From contig JAMDCA010000046.1 of NCBI GenBank assembly GCA_023489435.1, positions 1 to 51,004 on the forward strand: DNA of 51,004 nt, given 5' to 3'. How positions within the stretch are numbered: position 1 is the stretch's first letter; each line of letters begins with the position of its first letter. The notes beneath the pieces were generated by a model that was not told the DNA's origin, ran no database searches, and worked only from the letters and a program-made list of their open reading frames with translations. Positions 30,817-40,822 of this stretch are shown here, one piece after another. The translations under genes and the position numbers were made by a program. Source of the DNA: Thermoplasmatota archaeon. GTDB taxonomy: Archaea; Thermoplasmatota; Thermoplasmata; Thermoplasmatales; Thermoplasmataceae.

Positions 30817-32197
30817 TTGACAGCCTCCTCAAATACATCCTCCTCAGGTAAAGGGCCTTCATCGCAGACACAGTCCTCGGCACAGATGGGTATGCGGGTA
30901 TCTTCGCCTTTTCAAGATCAACCATCAGATCCCTGGTGAGCCTGTTTCCAATCACTCCCACCACAACGGTCTTTTTCCTGGCTGCGTTAACAATTGGCCC
31001 TATTACTGATGTATCTATTTTCGGGGTCTGTGGCAGAGCATAGGCGATAATTCCGTCCACATTACCGGATTCAGCCAGTATCTCAAGGATGGAAGCATAC
31101 GACTGGGTGCTCCCGTCTGCTGTCAGGTCAATTGGGTTGTTTAGGGACGCAATGGGAAGTGCGTGCTCTTTCAACTGGCCTATTTCTTCCTGGCTGAATC
31201 TTGCCATTGAAAGTGCAGGCCTCGAATCTTCAGTTGTAAGCAGGTCGGTGGTGAGGACTCCAACTCCGCCTGCTGTGGTCAGCACTGCAATCCTCTTCCC
31301 TTCAAGTGGCCTGGCATATGCCAGTGCCCGGCCGAAGTCAAGGAGTTCAACCTCACTATAGGCACGGACCACTCCTGCCTGCCTAAGAATTCCGTCAAGA
31401 ACCCTGTCATCAGTGGCAAGCGCCCCTGTATGGAATGACGCTGCTGCTGATGCCTCACTTGTCCTACCGGTTTTCAGGATCGTTACGGGCTTCTTCATGT
31501 TTACGTCCCTAACGGTCCTGAAAAACTTTTCACCATTGGAGATGCTCTCCAAATATGCAACAATTGACCTGGTTTCATCATGTTCGAGGAACATTTCCAT
31601 CAGGTCATCCTCATCTATATCCGCACGGTTTCCAATATTCACAAACCCCGATATCCCTGTGCCATTTTCTGCCAGGGAATCCATAATAAGAAGCCCCAGG
31701 GCACCACTCTGGGATATGAAACCTATCTGGCCCTCGCCCGGGAACCAAATTCTTTCCCCGGGTGTCAGTGCAGTATTTACCTTGGAATGAGGGAATATGA
31801 TGCCTACAGTGTTTGGTCCGATTAGCCTTGTTCTTGTCCCCTTTAGCTTTTCCTTCAGGCTGTCTTCAAGTTTCCTGCCCTCCTCTCCCAGTTCAGAAAA
31901 GCCTCCGGCAACTATTATGACAAATTCAACATCCTGCTTGATGCATTCCTGCAGGACGGAAGGTGCGAGCTTTGCTGGAAGTGCAATGACTGCGAGATCC
32001 ACTTTTCCCGGGACTGAAGAAATTTCAGTGTAGCATTTTAGCCCAAGGATCTCATCACAGGACGGGTTGATGGGGTAAATCTTACCATGGAACCCCTGAT
32101 TCACGAGATTTTGCAGCACTGCATGGCCAATCTTGGAACGGTCAGGGGATGCGCCGATAACGGCAATTGCACTGGGGCTGATAAGATTATTAAACAA
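30806..32197 (-). CDS. ADP-forming acyl-CoA synthetase alpha subunit
   Basis: SPSAIAVIGASPDRSKIGHAVL, RLIGPNTVGI, GFISQSGALG, SFHTGALA catalytic-His region. Confidence 0.9.
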   Translation of the reverse strand: MFNNLISPSAIAVIGASPDRSKIGHAVLQNLVNQGFHGKIYPINPSCDEILGLKCYTEISSVPGKVDLAVIALPAKLAPSVLQECIKQDVEFVIIVAGGFSELGEEGRKLEDSLKEKLKGTRTRLIGPNTVGIIFPHSKVNTALTPGERIWFPGEGQIGFISQSGALGLLIMDSLAENGTGISGFVNIGNRADIDEDDLMEMFLEHDETRSIVAYLESISNGEKFFRTVRDVNMKKPVTILKTGRTSEASAAASFHTGALATDDRVLDGILRQAGVVRAYSEVELLDFGRALAYARPLEGKRIAVLTTAGGVGVLTTDLLTTEDSRPALSMARFSQEEIGQLKEHALPIASLNNPIDLTADGSTQSYASILEILAESGNVDGIIAYALPQTPKIDTSVIGPIVNAARKKTVVVGVIGNRLTRDLMVDLEKAKIPAYPSVPRTVSAMKALYLRRMYLRRLSNDH

Positions 32198-32312
32198 GTT
32201 CTAACATAATTCTAGTTGCTTATGGCGTATTAAACCCGCACCTAATATTTTCATGATTTGCCCATTTGGGTAATGAAAGAGTTTGAATGAGCAACTCCCA
32301 TTGTCGTGAAAG

Positions 32313-33326
32313 TTATTCTGCTTCGCTCGACTGGAATGCCCGTGTGCCATTCCTGTCAAATGATACCCTGACGACAAAATTTGATGAATCCATCAGAGCT
32401 TTCTGCAGTTGCTGAACACTTCCATGCCTGCTAATTACCAGAAGGAACCCGTCTGAGCCACCGCCCATAAGTTTTGCTGCCTGGGCACCGTTTTCCAGTG
32501 CGAATGAGATGAGGGAATCAATTCTTTCATTGGAAACCTTCTTTCCAAGCTGTTTCTTTATGTCCCAGCCTGCATTAACAGCAGAGGAGAAGCCTTCAAA
32601 GTTTCCTGAAAGTACGGAATTCTTCATTTCGGTTGCAAGATTCTTCATGACTTTCAGGTTCGAAACTATGTCACTGTCGCCGTGACGGGATTTTTCCACC
32701 TGTTCCTGGAGTACCGAAGTGCTTTCCCTGGTGTTGCCTGTGTACACGAGAAGGGTCCTCTTCTCAAGTTCCGCCATAAAATCCGGGTATCGTGAAAGAT
32801 CTGTTGACAGTTCCTTCCCTGAGGCAAATTCCATATACTTGAAATTGCCAAGGCTCACTGCGAACGGGTCCTGTTTTCCCAGTGTAATGCCGAAATAGTC
32901 GTGTTCAAGGCTGAAAGCCTCCCTTGCAAGGTTCCATGGGTCCACGCTCTTCCCCTGGATAAGGTAAATGAGTTTAAGAAGTGCGGTGGTAAGGGCACTG
33001 GACGATCCCAGGCCTGATCCTGGCGGCACGCCGCTGTTTATGGCGATCCTGCCCTTGGAGATTCCCTTGCTTTCAAGGAGTTTTGTCATCTTGCTCAACA
33101 CTTCATTGTCGCCGGTGTCCTTTCCTATGAGAACGCTCTTTAGGAAATCCCGTGAAGATATCTCCAGATCATAATCATCCGGTGTGTAAATGACGGTAAC
33201 TCCCCTGTCTATGGTAGTGTTGACCACTGCTCCCCCGTAATTGTCGCAGAAGGGGGAAATATCAGTGCCTCCACCGCCAAAGCTTACCCTGAAAGGACTG
33301 TAGGCAGTGAATCTTTTTCCGGGCAT
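32313..33326 (-). CDS. GHMP-family sugar kinase (D-glycero-D-manno-heptose 7-phosphate kinase-like)
   Basis: YSPFRVSFGGGGTDISPFC, PPGSGLGSSSALTTALL, AAKLMGGGSDGF; start re-set from 33671 to ATG 33326 because the long ORF overlaps the pyrophosphatase gene. Confidence 0.8.
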   Translation of the reverse strand: MPGKRFTAYSPFRVSFGGGGTDISPFCDNYGGAVVNTTIDRGVTVIYTPDDYDLEISSRDFLKSVLIGKDTGDNEVLSKMTKLLESKGISKGRIAINSGVPPGSGLGSSSALTTALLKLIYLIQGKSVDPWNLAREAFSLEHDYFGITLGKQDPFAVSLGNFKYMEFASGKELSTDLSRYPDFMAELEKRTLLVYTGNTRESTSVLQEQVEKSRHGDSDIVSNLKVMKNLATEMKNSVLSGNFEGFSSAVNAGWDIKKQLGKKVSNERIDSLISFALENGAQAAKLMGGGSDGFLLVISRHGSVQQLQKALMDSSNFVVRVSFDRNGTRAFQSSEAE

Positions 33327-33418
33327 TGCAGCATGCACATGATCTGCTATCTCATAAATGTGAAGCATGAAGGTTTCCCCGAAATAATGGATATATATTC
33401 TTGTGGCATGTTGTAGCA

Positions 33419-33961
33419 ATGGAAAAAAACAACAGCTTCTGGCATACAATTTCTGCTGGGCCCGAACCACCTGAGCACCTTTACGTAATAGTTGAGACTC
33501 CAAAGGGCAGCAAGAATAAATTCGAGATTTCAAAGAAGTTCCCCATGGTTGTCCTTGACAGGGTGCTGCACTCATCTGTAATGTACCCCATAGAATATGG
33601 TGCAGTTCCACAGACCCTTTATGCAGATGGCGACCCCCTGGATGCGATGGTTCTGACCAGTGAGCCAACATACCCTGGAATAGTCATTGAGGCCAGGCCG
33701 GTTGGAGTTATGAAGATGATTGACCAGGGTGACCAGGACAACAAGATCCTCATGGTTGCAGAAGGCGACCCAAGATACAGACACGTAAAGAGCTACAGTG
33801 ATCTGCCTGAGCACACGCTCAAGGAAATAGCCAACTTCTTCCAGACTTACAAGATTCTTGAGAAAAAGAAGACTGAAGTTCTGGGATGGGAAGGCATGGA
33901 TTTTGCCATAAAGGAAATAAAAGAATCCATGGAAACCTACCGGAAGAAATTCCCGCAGTAA
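33419..33961 (+). CDS. ppa: Inorganic pyrophosphatase (family I)
   Basis: IEYGAVPQTLYADGDPLDAMVLTSEPTYPG, DQDNKILMVAEGDPRY. Confidence 0.95.
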   Translation: MEKNNSFWHTISAGPEPPEHLYVIVETPKGSKNKFEISKKFPMVVLDRVLHSSVMYPIEYGAVPQTLYADGDPLDAMVLTSEPTYPGIVIEARPVGVMKMIDQGDQDNKILMVAEGDPRYRHVKSYSDLPEHTLKEIANFFQTYKILEKKKTEVLGWEGMDFAIKEIKESMETYRKKFPQ

Positions 33962-33963
33962 GT

Positions 33964-34293
33964 ATGGACAGCAACACAACCATTCCTGTTGGAAAAGGAA
34001 AAGTCACCATCGAACGATCCCTCAGGGAGTACGGTGAAAAGGGGTACTACATAATCCTCAGGATGGAGACTGTCCCCGGCCCCTGCAATGATGTTGACTG
34101 CGAAAGGATTCCCGTTGGAGTCGTTGAGGTTGCACAGGTGCCTGACCAGTCATACAGGATCTATGCAGGAGACGGATATTTCCTGGCAATTGAACCACCG
34201 GTCCAGATGTACATAGACAGGGACAGGCTCTCGGTAGTCCTTAAGAAAAGTCCCCTTGGGAAACTTGTTGCCAAGGGGCTCAATTTCTCCTGA
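33964..34293 (+). CDS. Hypothetical conserved-looking small protein
   Basis: ATG 2 nt after the pyrophosphatase stop, suggesting transcriptional coupling; no recognised family. Confidence 0.6.
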   Translation: MDSNTTIPVGKGKVTIERSLREYGEKGYYIILRMETVPGPCNDVDCERIPVGVVEVAQVPDQSYRIYAGDGYFLAIEPPVQMYIDRDRLSVVLKKSPLGKLVAKGLNFS

Positions 34294-34419
34294 ACTGCGC
34301 TGCACTATTACTCCAGAGTGAACTACAGCCAATGTTTTTAATGATTCCTGCGGTACCCCCATACGCCGTTTGAAGAGCTGAGGGAGAGGTTCCAGATTGG
34401 GAACAGAGAACTATGGGGA

Positions 34420-35616
34420 GTGAGTATAGCTTCAGGCATACGTTCAATCGGCTTCGGGGCCACCTGGCCATATATGGCCATATTTCTCAACAGAACCCTT
34501 GGCGTTCCGGTCTATTTTGTTGGTGTAATTTTCACTCTCGGGTCTATAGTGTCCATTGTCTTCAGCATTGGCGGCGGGGCCCTTGCGGACTTGATTGGAA
34601 GGAAGAAAGTGCTAATGCTGGGGAGCGGCATTTCAGGAGCACTGTTCCTGACAGTTGCAATCCTGCTCCATTCTTCAGCTCCCACCATCGATATAGTTGC
34701 TGTTTTCATTTTTACGTCTGCCGGTGGGTCGCTTATATTCCCATCGGCAAACGCCCTTGTAGCAGACGTAACTTCTCCGGCGGATAGAACAAATGGTTAC
34801 GTTGTTTACAGGATAATGTCAAACCTTGGATGGGCCATAGGGCCCCTAAGCGGGGCATTCATCTATGACACTGGAATATTCTGGATTTTCATGCTCATCA
34901 CTGCATGCAGCGTGATCCAGGGCCTTATGGTCCTCTTCATGGTGAAGGACAGGTGGAAAGAGAGAAGAAAGAAAGAGAGCCTTATGAAAACAGGCAAAAT
35001 CAGCATTCTTTCCTACGACAGGTTCCTTATAGTCTTCACCGTGGGCACATTTTTCCTCACACTGGTTTCATCCCAGTTCGCTGTCACCCTGCCGGTTTAC
35101 ATAAAGGGTAGTGTGTCTTTTCCCACGAGCTATATCGGTTATATTTACGCAGTGAACGGGATTGTCGTGGTAATCGGCCAGTATCCAATCACAAATCTCA
35201 TGAAAAAGTACCCGGAGATCATCTCAATGATACTGGGCACAGTTGCCTATGCCATAGGTTATCTTTTTGTTGGTTTTTCCTCGAACCTGCTGGATCTCAT
35301 GGGAGACATGCTCATCATAACAATTGGTGAGAACCTTGTATCGCCGGTAATGAACAGCATTGTTTCAAAGATAGCGCCAGGTGACAAGCTTGCCCGATAC
35401 CTCGGGTTCATGGGCATGATGAACTCATCAGGAAGGGCATTTGGCCCATCAGTTGGAACATTCCTTATCTCGCTTTACGCATTCAATGGCCTGAAGCTGT
35501 GGTCCACAATGGACCTTTTTGGAATTGCTGGAATAGCAATGTTCCTTGTTTTTTCCAGGATGCTGGCCCGAAGGGTGCCTGCCACTAAACAGGATGCCCT
35601 GAATCAGAGTGCCTGA
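34420..35616 (+). CDS. MFS transporter
   Basis: GGGALADLIGRKKVLMLG, ~12 hydrophobic segments. Confidence 0.85.
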   Translation: MSIASGIRSIGFGATWPYMAIFLNRTLGVPVYFVGVIFTLGSIVSIVFSIGGGALADLIGRKKVLMLGSGISGALFLTVAILLHSSAPTIDIVAVFIFTSAGGSLIFPSANALVADVTSPADRTNGYVVYRIMSNLGWAIGPLSGAFIYDTGIFWIFMLITACSVIQGLMVLFMVKDRWKERRKKESLMKTGKISILSYDRFLIVFTVGTFFLTLVSSQFAVTLPVYIKGSVSFPTSYIGYIYAVNGIVVVIGQYPITNLMKKYPEIISMILGTVAYAIGYLFVGFSSNLLDLMGDMLIITIGENLVSPVMNSIVSKIAPGDKLARYLGFMGMMNSSGRAFGPSVGTFLISLYAFNGLKLWSTMDLFGIAGIAMFLVFSRMLARRVPATKQDALNQSA

Positions 35617-36479
35617 GAGCCGACCGATAGAAGCACCCCAATGAGGAAAATAAATCCGATAAAAGTGTTGGAATTCTGGAATGATACCTTGATGCTTCTG
35701 GGGTCGTCCGGGTTCACTATGTAATGCTGGTAGAAGATCAGTATGGAAATGGGTATAAGCGAAAGGAAGTAGAACACCGACCTGAGGTAGAAGCCGAGGA
35801 TAAGGAAGAAAGTAAAGGTCAGTGCATGGATAAGGTTTGAAAGGAGCAGCCCCCTCTTGATTCCATAATCCGTCATCACTGTCCTGAGGCCAAGAGTCCT
35901 GTCATGCTCCATGTCCGGTATGGTGTAGATCATGTCAAACCCTGCAATCCAGAGGGATGAAGCGAAGAATATGAGGTAAAGGGGCCATGTGACAGGGAAG
36001 GCTGGCGTGATTGCCAGGTACCCCGCAAGCACCCCCACTCCAATTGTAAGGCCCATGTAGATGTGCCTCCACGGGGTTATTCTCTTCAGGAATGGGTCTG
36101 TAACAAAGAGGAAGAGGACTATTGGTGAAAGGATAAAGACGAATCTGTTGAGAAGGAATGCTGAAATCTCGAATATTGCACCGAATATGATTGTAAGGGC
36201 GAAAGCTGTCCTGACCCTCATCTTTCCCGTGACAAGGAGCCACTCTTTCTTCCGGGGGTTGAGCCTGTCAAACTTGAGGCCCTCAATTCTGTTTACAGAC
36301 ATTGCGGTAGCCCTGGCAAATGTTGTTGCAACCAGTATGAGCAGCAGCTTCACATAGTTATACTGTCCCGCCGAAGCGAGCACTGCCCCGCTGAATACAA
36401 ACGGAAGGTCAAAAACTGTGTGTTCCAGCTTTATGTAATCCACAATGTCCTTCAACTTCATAGTCCGTATTCTCTCCAT
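35604..36479 (-). CDS. UbiA-family prenyltransferase (menaquinone-pathway candidate)
   Basis: MSVNRIEGLKFDRLNPRKKEW (NRxxDxxxD-like), GFDMIYTIPDMEHDR. Confidence 0.85.
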   Translation of the reverse strand: MERIRTMKLKDIVDYIKLEHTVFDLPFVFSGAVLASAGQYNYVKLLLILVATTFARATAMSVNRIEGLKFDRLNPRKKEWLLVTGKMRVRTAFALTIIFGAIFEISAFLLNRFVFILSPIVLFLFVTDPFLKRITPWRHIYMGLTIGVGVLAGYLAITPAFPVTWPLYLIFFASSLWIAGFDMIYTIPDMEHDRTLGLRTVMTDYGIKRGLLLSNLIHALTFTFFLILGFYLRSVFYFLSLIPISILIFYQHYIVNPDDPRSIKVSFQNSNTFIGFIFLIGVLLSVGSQAL

Positions 36480-37897
36480 CTTTTCCTGACTGTATCTTTT
36501 ATTTCTTCGGGCACATCCATTACTTCAGGCCATTTCCTGGTAAAACCTTCGGCTTGCCCCTTTCGGGTGGCATCTATGCCCATTTTTGACCCATAATTAA
36601 ACTGTTGGGATGCATGATCCAGGCTGTCAGTTACTGTTCCAGACACAATAAACACATCCCTCTGCGGATCTATCCTGGTACTCAGTGCCCATATCACCTG
36701 TTTCCTGTCATGAACATCAATGTCTGAATCCACGACAACAATTATTTTAGAAAACATCAGCTGGCCAAGCCCCCACAGTGCAAACATTACTTTCTTGGCC
36801 TGTCCCGGGTACCTTTTCCTTATGGAAACTACAACCATATTGTGGAAGACAGCCTCTTCCATGGTGTTCATATCAACTATCTCAGGTATCTGGAACCTGA
36901 TGATGGGCAAAAACATCCTTTCTATGGCTTTTCCAATGATTACATCTTCATGCCACAGCTTACCAACTATGCTTGTTGGGTAGATGGGGTTCTTCTTCTC
37001 TATGACTCTCTTTACATGGAAAACAGGAAACTGCTCCTCAAGGGAATAGTAGCCAGTGTGGTCCCCAAATGGTCCTTCAAGCCTCGTTTCAGACGGATCA
37101 ACATACCCTTCCAGGACAATTTCAGCGTTCCTTGGGTACTGCAAATCAACAGTCTGCCCCTGTGCAAGTTCCATCTTTTTCCTGGAAACAAGTCCTGCAA
37201 AGGAGAATTCATCAAGCCCATTTGGAAGGGGGGCCACAGCGGAGAAAATTGTAAGGGGATCTGTTCCCAGGACTACCGCGACTTCCATGGGCTTCTTCTT
37301 TTCCGAGTAATCGTGATAGTGTTCTGCACCGCCTTTATGGATCTGCCAGTGCATACCGAGGGTCTCGTCATCGTACACCTGTAGCCTGTACATGCCAACA
37401 TTCCGGTGTCCAGTTACGGGATCACGTGACACAACAACCGGTAATGTGATAAATCTGCCAGCATCTCCCGGCCAGGTTTTGCAGATAGGGTACCTGGAAA
37501 GCTCGGGTTTTTCCATAACCGTGTGTGATGTTCCTATGGAGGAGGAAACCTTTGGTTTTATGCCTCCCAGCTCTTTCATCATCTGAAGGCCTTTGGATAA
37601 AAGTGAATCTGTGTCGCTGGGAACCTGAACCAGGCTGAGAAGCCTGTTTCCTATATTCTCAGGTTCGTCCCCGAGAACCATTTTCATTCTTTCCCAGTCG
37701 GAGAAAAGGTTGCCAACGGCTGGTATTTCTGACCCCCTGACTTTGTTGAAGAGAATGGTCATCTTCTTTCCAATCCTCTGTTCCTCACTTAATATATGGG
37801 TCAGTTCCAGTTCGGGATCCACAGGGACATTTACATCCCTGAGCAAAGATCTGGTTTGAAGTGCATCCAGATATTCCCTCAGGTCAGCGAAAACCAT
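36458..37897 (-). CDS. UbiD-family decarboxylase
   Basis: DLREYLDAL N-terminus, GPFGDHTGYYSLEEQFPVFHV, EIVDMNTMEEAVFHNMVVVSI. Confidence 0.88.
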   Translation of the reverse strand: MVFADLREYLDALQTRSLLRDVNVPVDPELELTHILSEEQRIGKKMTILFNKVRGSEIPAVGNLFSDWERMKMVLGDEPENIGNRLLSLVQVPSDTDSLLSKGLQMMKELGGIKPKVSSSIGTSHTVMEKPELSRYPICKTWPGDAGRFITLPVVVSRDPVTGHRNVGMYRLQVYDDETLGMHWQIHKGGAEHYHDYSEKKKPMEVAVVLGTDPLTIFSAVAPLPNGLDEFSFAGLVSRKKMELAQGQTVDLQYPRNAEIVLEGYVDPSETRLEGPFGDHTGYYSLEEQFPVFHVKRVIEKKNPIYPTSIVGKLWHEDVIIGKAIERMFLPIIRFQIPEIVDMNTMEEAVFHNMVVVSIRKRYPGQAKKVMFALWGLGQLMFSKIIVVVDSDIDVHDRKQVIWALSTRIDPQRDVFIVSGTVTDSLDHASQQFNYGSKMGIDATRKGQAEGFTRKWPEVMDVPEEIKDTVRKRWREYGL

Positions 37898-38008
37898 TAT
37901 GCCTCCCCATTGCAACTTTAAATATCATCTTTTGTACGAATTTCTTTCGATAATTAAAAAAATTGGGGAGGGGCACTCCACATACCGGTTAAGGTATTCC
38001 GCGGGCTT

Positions 38009-40687
38009 TCAGCGTTTTCCATCCTCGAGGAAAGCCCTGGCCGCGGAGAGCCTTGCAATGGGTATCCTGTATGGGGAAGCTGAAACATAGTCCAGCCCGA
38101 TCCTGTTGCAGAAATGTATGGTTGAAGGATCGCCTCCCTGTTCGCCGCAGATTCCGACTTCCAGATTCCGGTTGGTTTTCCTGCCTCTCTCAACAGCCAT
38201 TTTCATAAGTTCCCCCACGCCTTCCTCATCCACTGTGGCAAATGGGTCTGTTGGAAGTATCCCCTCTTCGACATAGTTAGCCAGGAATTTCCCTTCAGCA
38301 TCGTCCCTGCTGTATCCAAATGTCATCTGTGTAAGGTCGTTTGTTCCAAATGAGAAGAAATCTGCAAATTCTGCAATTTTGTCAGCAGTGATGCAGGCTC
38401 TCGGGATTTCAATCATGGTACCGAACTTATAGTCAATGTCCTTGTCGCCTGCGGCCTTTCTGGCTACCTCCTCAAGCCTCTCCCTGAGGCGTTTAAGCTC
38501 GTTCATGTGCCCAACCAGGGGGATCATTATTTCAGGGAGAATGGTGTGCCCCTGCTCTTTGACCTTGATGGCTGCGGTTATTATTGCCTTGACCTGCATT
38601 TCATAAATTTCCGGGTAACTCAGGCCAAGCCTGCACCCCCGGAAACCGAGCATGGGGTTGAATTCTTCAAGATTCTTGACCGTCTGCAGCAGCGTTCTCA
38701 GATCAGAAAGCTTGCCTATTATGTCATCAAGCTCCTTGGATTCCTTGGTGTTCCCCAGTTTGAGCTTCAGATCAAATATTTCGGAAAGAATTTCCTCCTT
38801 GTTCGGCAGGAATTCGTGCAATGGCGGGTCCAGGAGCCTTATAATCACAGGGTATCCGTCCATTGTTCTGAGGAATTCAGTAAAATCCGCAACCTGCATA
38901 GGCAGAAGCTGGTCCAGGTATTTCAGCCTGTCAGCAAGAGTGGTGCTCATGATCATGGCCCTCATTATCTGGATTCTTTCATTTCCAAGGAACATTCTTT
39001 CTGTTCTTGCAAGGCCGATACCTTCTGCTCCGTTCTCCCGGGCAATCCTCGCTTCCAGCGGGGTGTTCGCGTTTGCCCTGACTCCAAGTTTCCTGTATGA
39101 ATCGCACCATTTCAGGAGAACCTGTGCCTCAGGTGTAATTGATGCAGTTTCAAGGGAAGTCTCGCCGAGGAGGAACTGGCCATTTGTTCCGTCCACAGTT
39201 ATGGTGTCGCCTTCCCTGTAGACCTCATCACCAATTCGGAGGGTCTGTTCCCTGAGGTTTACAGTCATGCTTTCCACTCCTACCACCGCAGGTTTCCCCA
39301 TAGCTCTGGCTACAACTGCTGCATGCGAGGTCATGCCTCCTTTCTGGGTAAGGAAACCCTGGGAAACCGACATCCCCCTCACATCATCGGCAGTGGTTTC
39401 TGGCCTCACCAGCACGAGTTTTTTCTTCTCCTTGGCGAGTTCGACAGCTCTCTCTGATGAAAATACTATGGTTCCCGATGCAGCCCCCGGGGATGCAGCA
39501 AGGCCTTTGCCTAACACCCTTTCTGAGCCGTTATACTTGACCTGCGGATGCAGCAGGGTGTCAAGGACCTGCGGTGTTATTCTCAGAATTGCCTCCTTGT
39601 TATCAATGAAACCCTCATTGACGAGGTCTACTGCAACTTTGACAGCTGCCTTTGCACTCCTCTTTCCGTTCCTCGTCTGGAGCAGGAAGAATGTTCCCTT
39701 CTCAATTGTAAATTCTATATCCTGCATATCCCTGTAGTGTTTCTCCAGGGTATCCGCGGATTTGATCAGTTCATTGTAGGCATGTGGCATTTCCTTCTGG
39801 AGATCCTTTATTTCCCGGGGGGTCCTGATTCCTGCAACAACATCCTCACCCTGGGCGTTGGTCAGGTATTCCGCAAATATCTTTTTCTCTCCATTGTTGG
39901 GGTCCCGTGTGAAGGCAACTCCTGTGGCAGAGTCATCCCCCATGTTCCCAAATACCATCGAAACGACACTCACTGCAGTCCCAAGTGTTTCAGGTATGTC
40001 ATTGAGCTGCCTGTAGGTTTTGGCGCGTTCTGAATTCCAGGACTTGAACACTGCCTCCACTGCCACCCGGAGTTGCATCATAGGGTCCTGTGGAAACTTC
40101 TCCCTGAATTTTCCGTAAATTTCCAGATATTCCTTGATTAAATCTTTCAGGGCTGTTGTGCTGAGTTCATTATCCCCCCTGACTCCATTGCGCTTTTTTG
40201 CCTCAGAGATCTTTTCTTCGAATTCATCGTGAGAAATGCTCAGAACCACTTCTCCGAACATCTGGATCAGCCTTCTGTAAGAATCATATGCGAATCTTTC
40301 GTTATTTGTCAGATCCGAAAGTGCCTTTACGGTATGGTCGTTCAGACCCACATTGAGTATAGTATCCATCATACCTGGCATGCTGATTGCTGCTCCAGAT
40401 CTCACTGAAACCAGAAGCGGGTTCTGCGTCCCTCCGAATTTTTTCCCTGAAGTTTTCTCCAATGCTGAAAGATGGTCTAAAATTTCGGCCCATAACGTTT
40501 CCTTGACTTTGCCAGTCTTAAGGTATTCGACACAAGCCTCAGTAGAGACCGTGAAACCCGGGGGTACATTGAGCCTGATCCTGGCCATCTCAGCCAGTCC
40601 AGCTCCCTTGCCTCCAAGGATATCAACCATTTCGCGGCTTCCTTCGCTAAAATCATACACCAATTTTCTGGGGCTGTTCACGAACAA
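38009..40687 (-). CDS. ppdK: Pyruvate, phosphate dikinase
   Basis: GGKGAGLAEMARI, GGMTSHAAVVARAMGKPAVVG phospho-His motif, SFGTNDLTQMTFGYSRDDA, C-terminal CGEQGGDP. Confidence 0.96.
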   Translation of the reverse strand: MFVNSPRKLVYDFSEGSREMVDILGGKGAGLAEMARIRLNVPPGFTVSTEACVEYLKTGKVKETLWAEILDHLSALEKTSGKKFGGTQNPLLVSVRSGAAISMPGMMDTILNVGLNDHTVKALSDLTNNERFAYDSYRRLIQMFGEVVLSISHDEFEEKISEAKKRNGVRGDNELSTTALKDLIKEYLEIYGKFREKFPQDPMMQLRVAVEAVFKSWNSERAKTYRQLNDIPETLGTAVSVVSMVFGNMGDDSATGVAFTRDPNNGEKKIFAEYLTNAQGEDVVAGIRTPREIKDLQKEMPHAYNELIKSADTLEKHYRDMQDIEFTIEKGTFFLLQTRNGKRSAKAAVKVAVDLVNEGFIDNKEAILRITPQVLDTLLHPQVKYNGSERVLGKGLAASPGAASGTIVFSSERAVELAKEKKKLVLVRPETTADDVRGMSVSQGFLTQKGGMTSHAAVVARAMGKPAVVGVESMTVNLREQTLRIGDEVYREGDTITVDGTNGQFLLGETSLETASITPEAQVLLKWCDSYRKLGVRANANTPLEARIARENGAEGIGLARTERMFLGNERIQIMRAMIMSTTLADRLKYLDQLLPMQVADFTEFLRTMDGYPVIIRLLDPPLHEFLPNKEEILSEIFDLKLKLGNTKESKELDDIIGKLSDLRTLLQTVKNLEEFNPMLGFRGCRLGLSYPEIYEMQVKAIITAAIKVKEQGHTILPEIMIPLVGHMNELKRLRERLEEVARKAAGDKDIDYKFGTMIEIPRACITADKIAEFADFFSFGTNDLTQMTFGYSRDDAEGKFLANYVEEGILPTDPFATVDEEGVGELMKMAVERGRKTNRNLEVGICGEQGGDPSTIHFCNRIGLDYVSASPYRIPIARLSAARAFLEDGKR

Positions 40688-40822
40688 TTATAGGGGGGGT
40701 TTAAAAAGGTTTTACCAGACTTCTAATAGATTCTGATCGAAATCCGTAACACTATTGGCAAATTTCAGCCAAGAATGTTCTGGAACCTGTTTTTTTATCC
40801 AATGCTGCAATAAGCTTTTAAT

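Noticed and set aside
32313-33671. Full-length 452-aa reading of the GHMP kinase ORF
   Set aside because: N-terminal ~115 aa is antisense to the pyrophosphatase 5' region; GHMP homology begins at the ATG at 33326
38507-40033. Several long plus-strand ORFs opposite ppdK
   Set aside because: All antisense to a clear PPDK; no motifs
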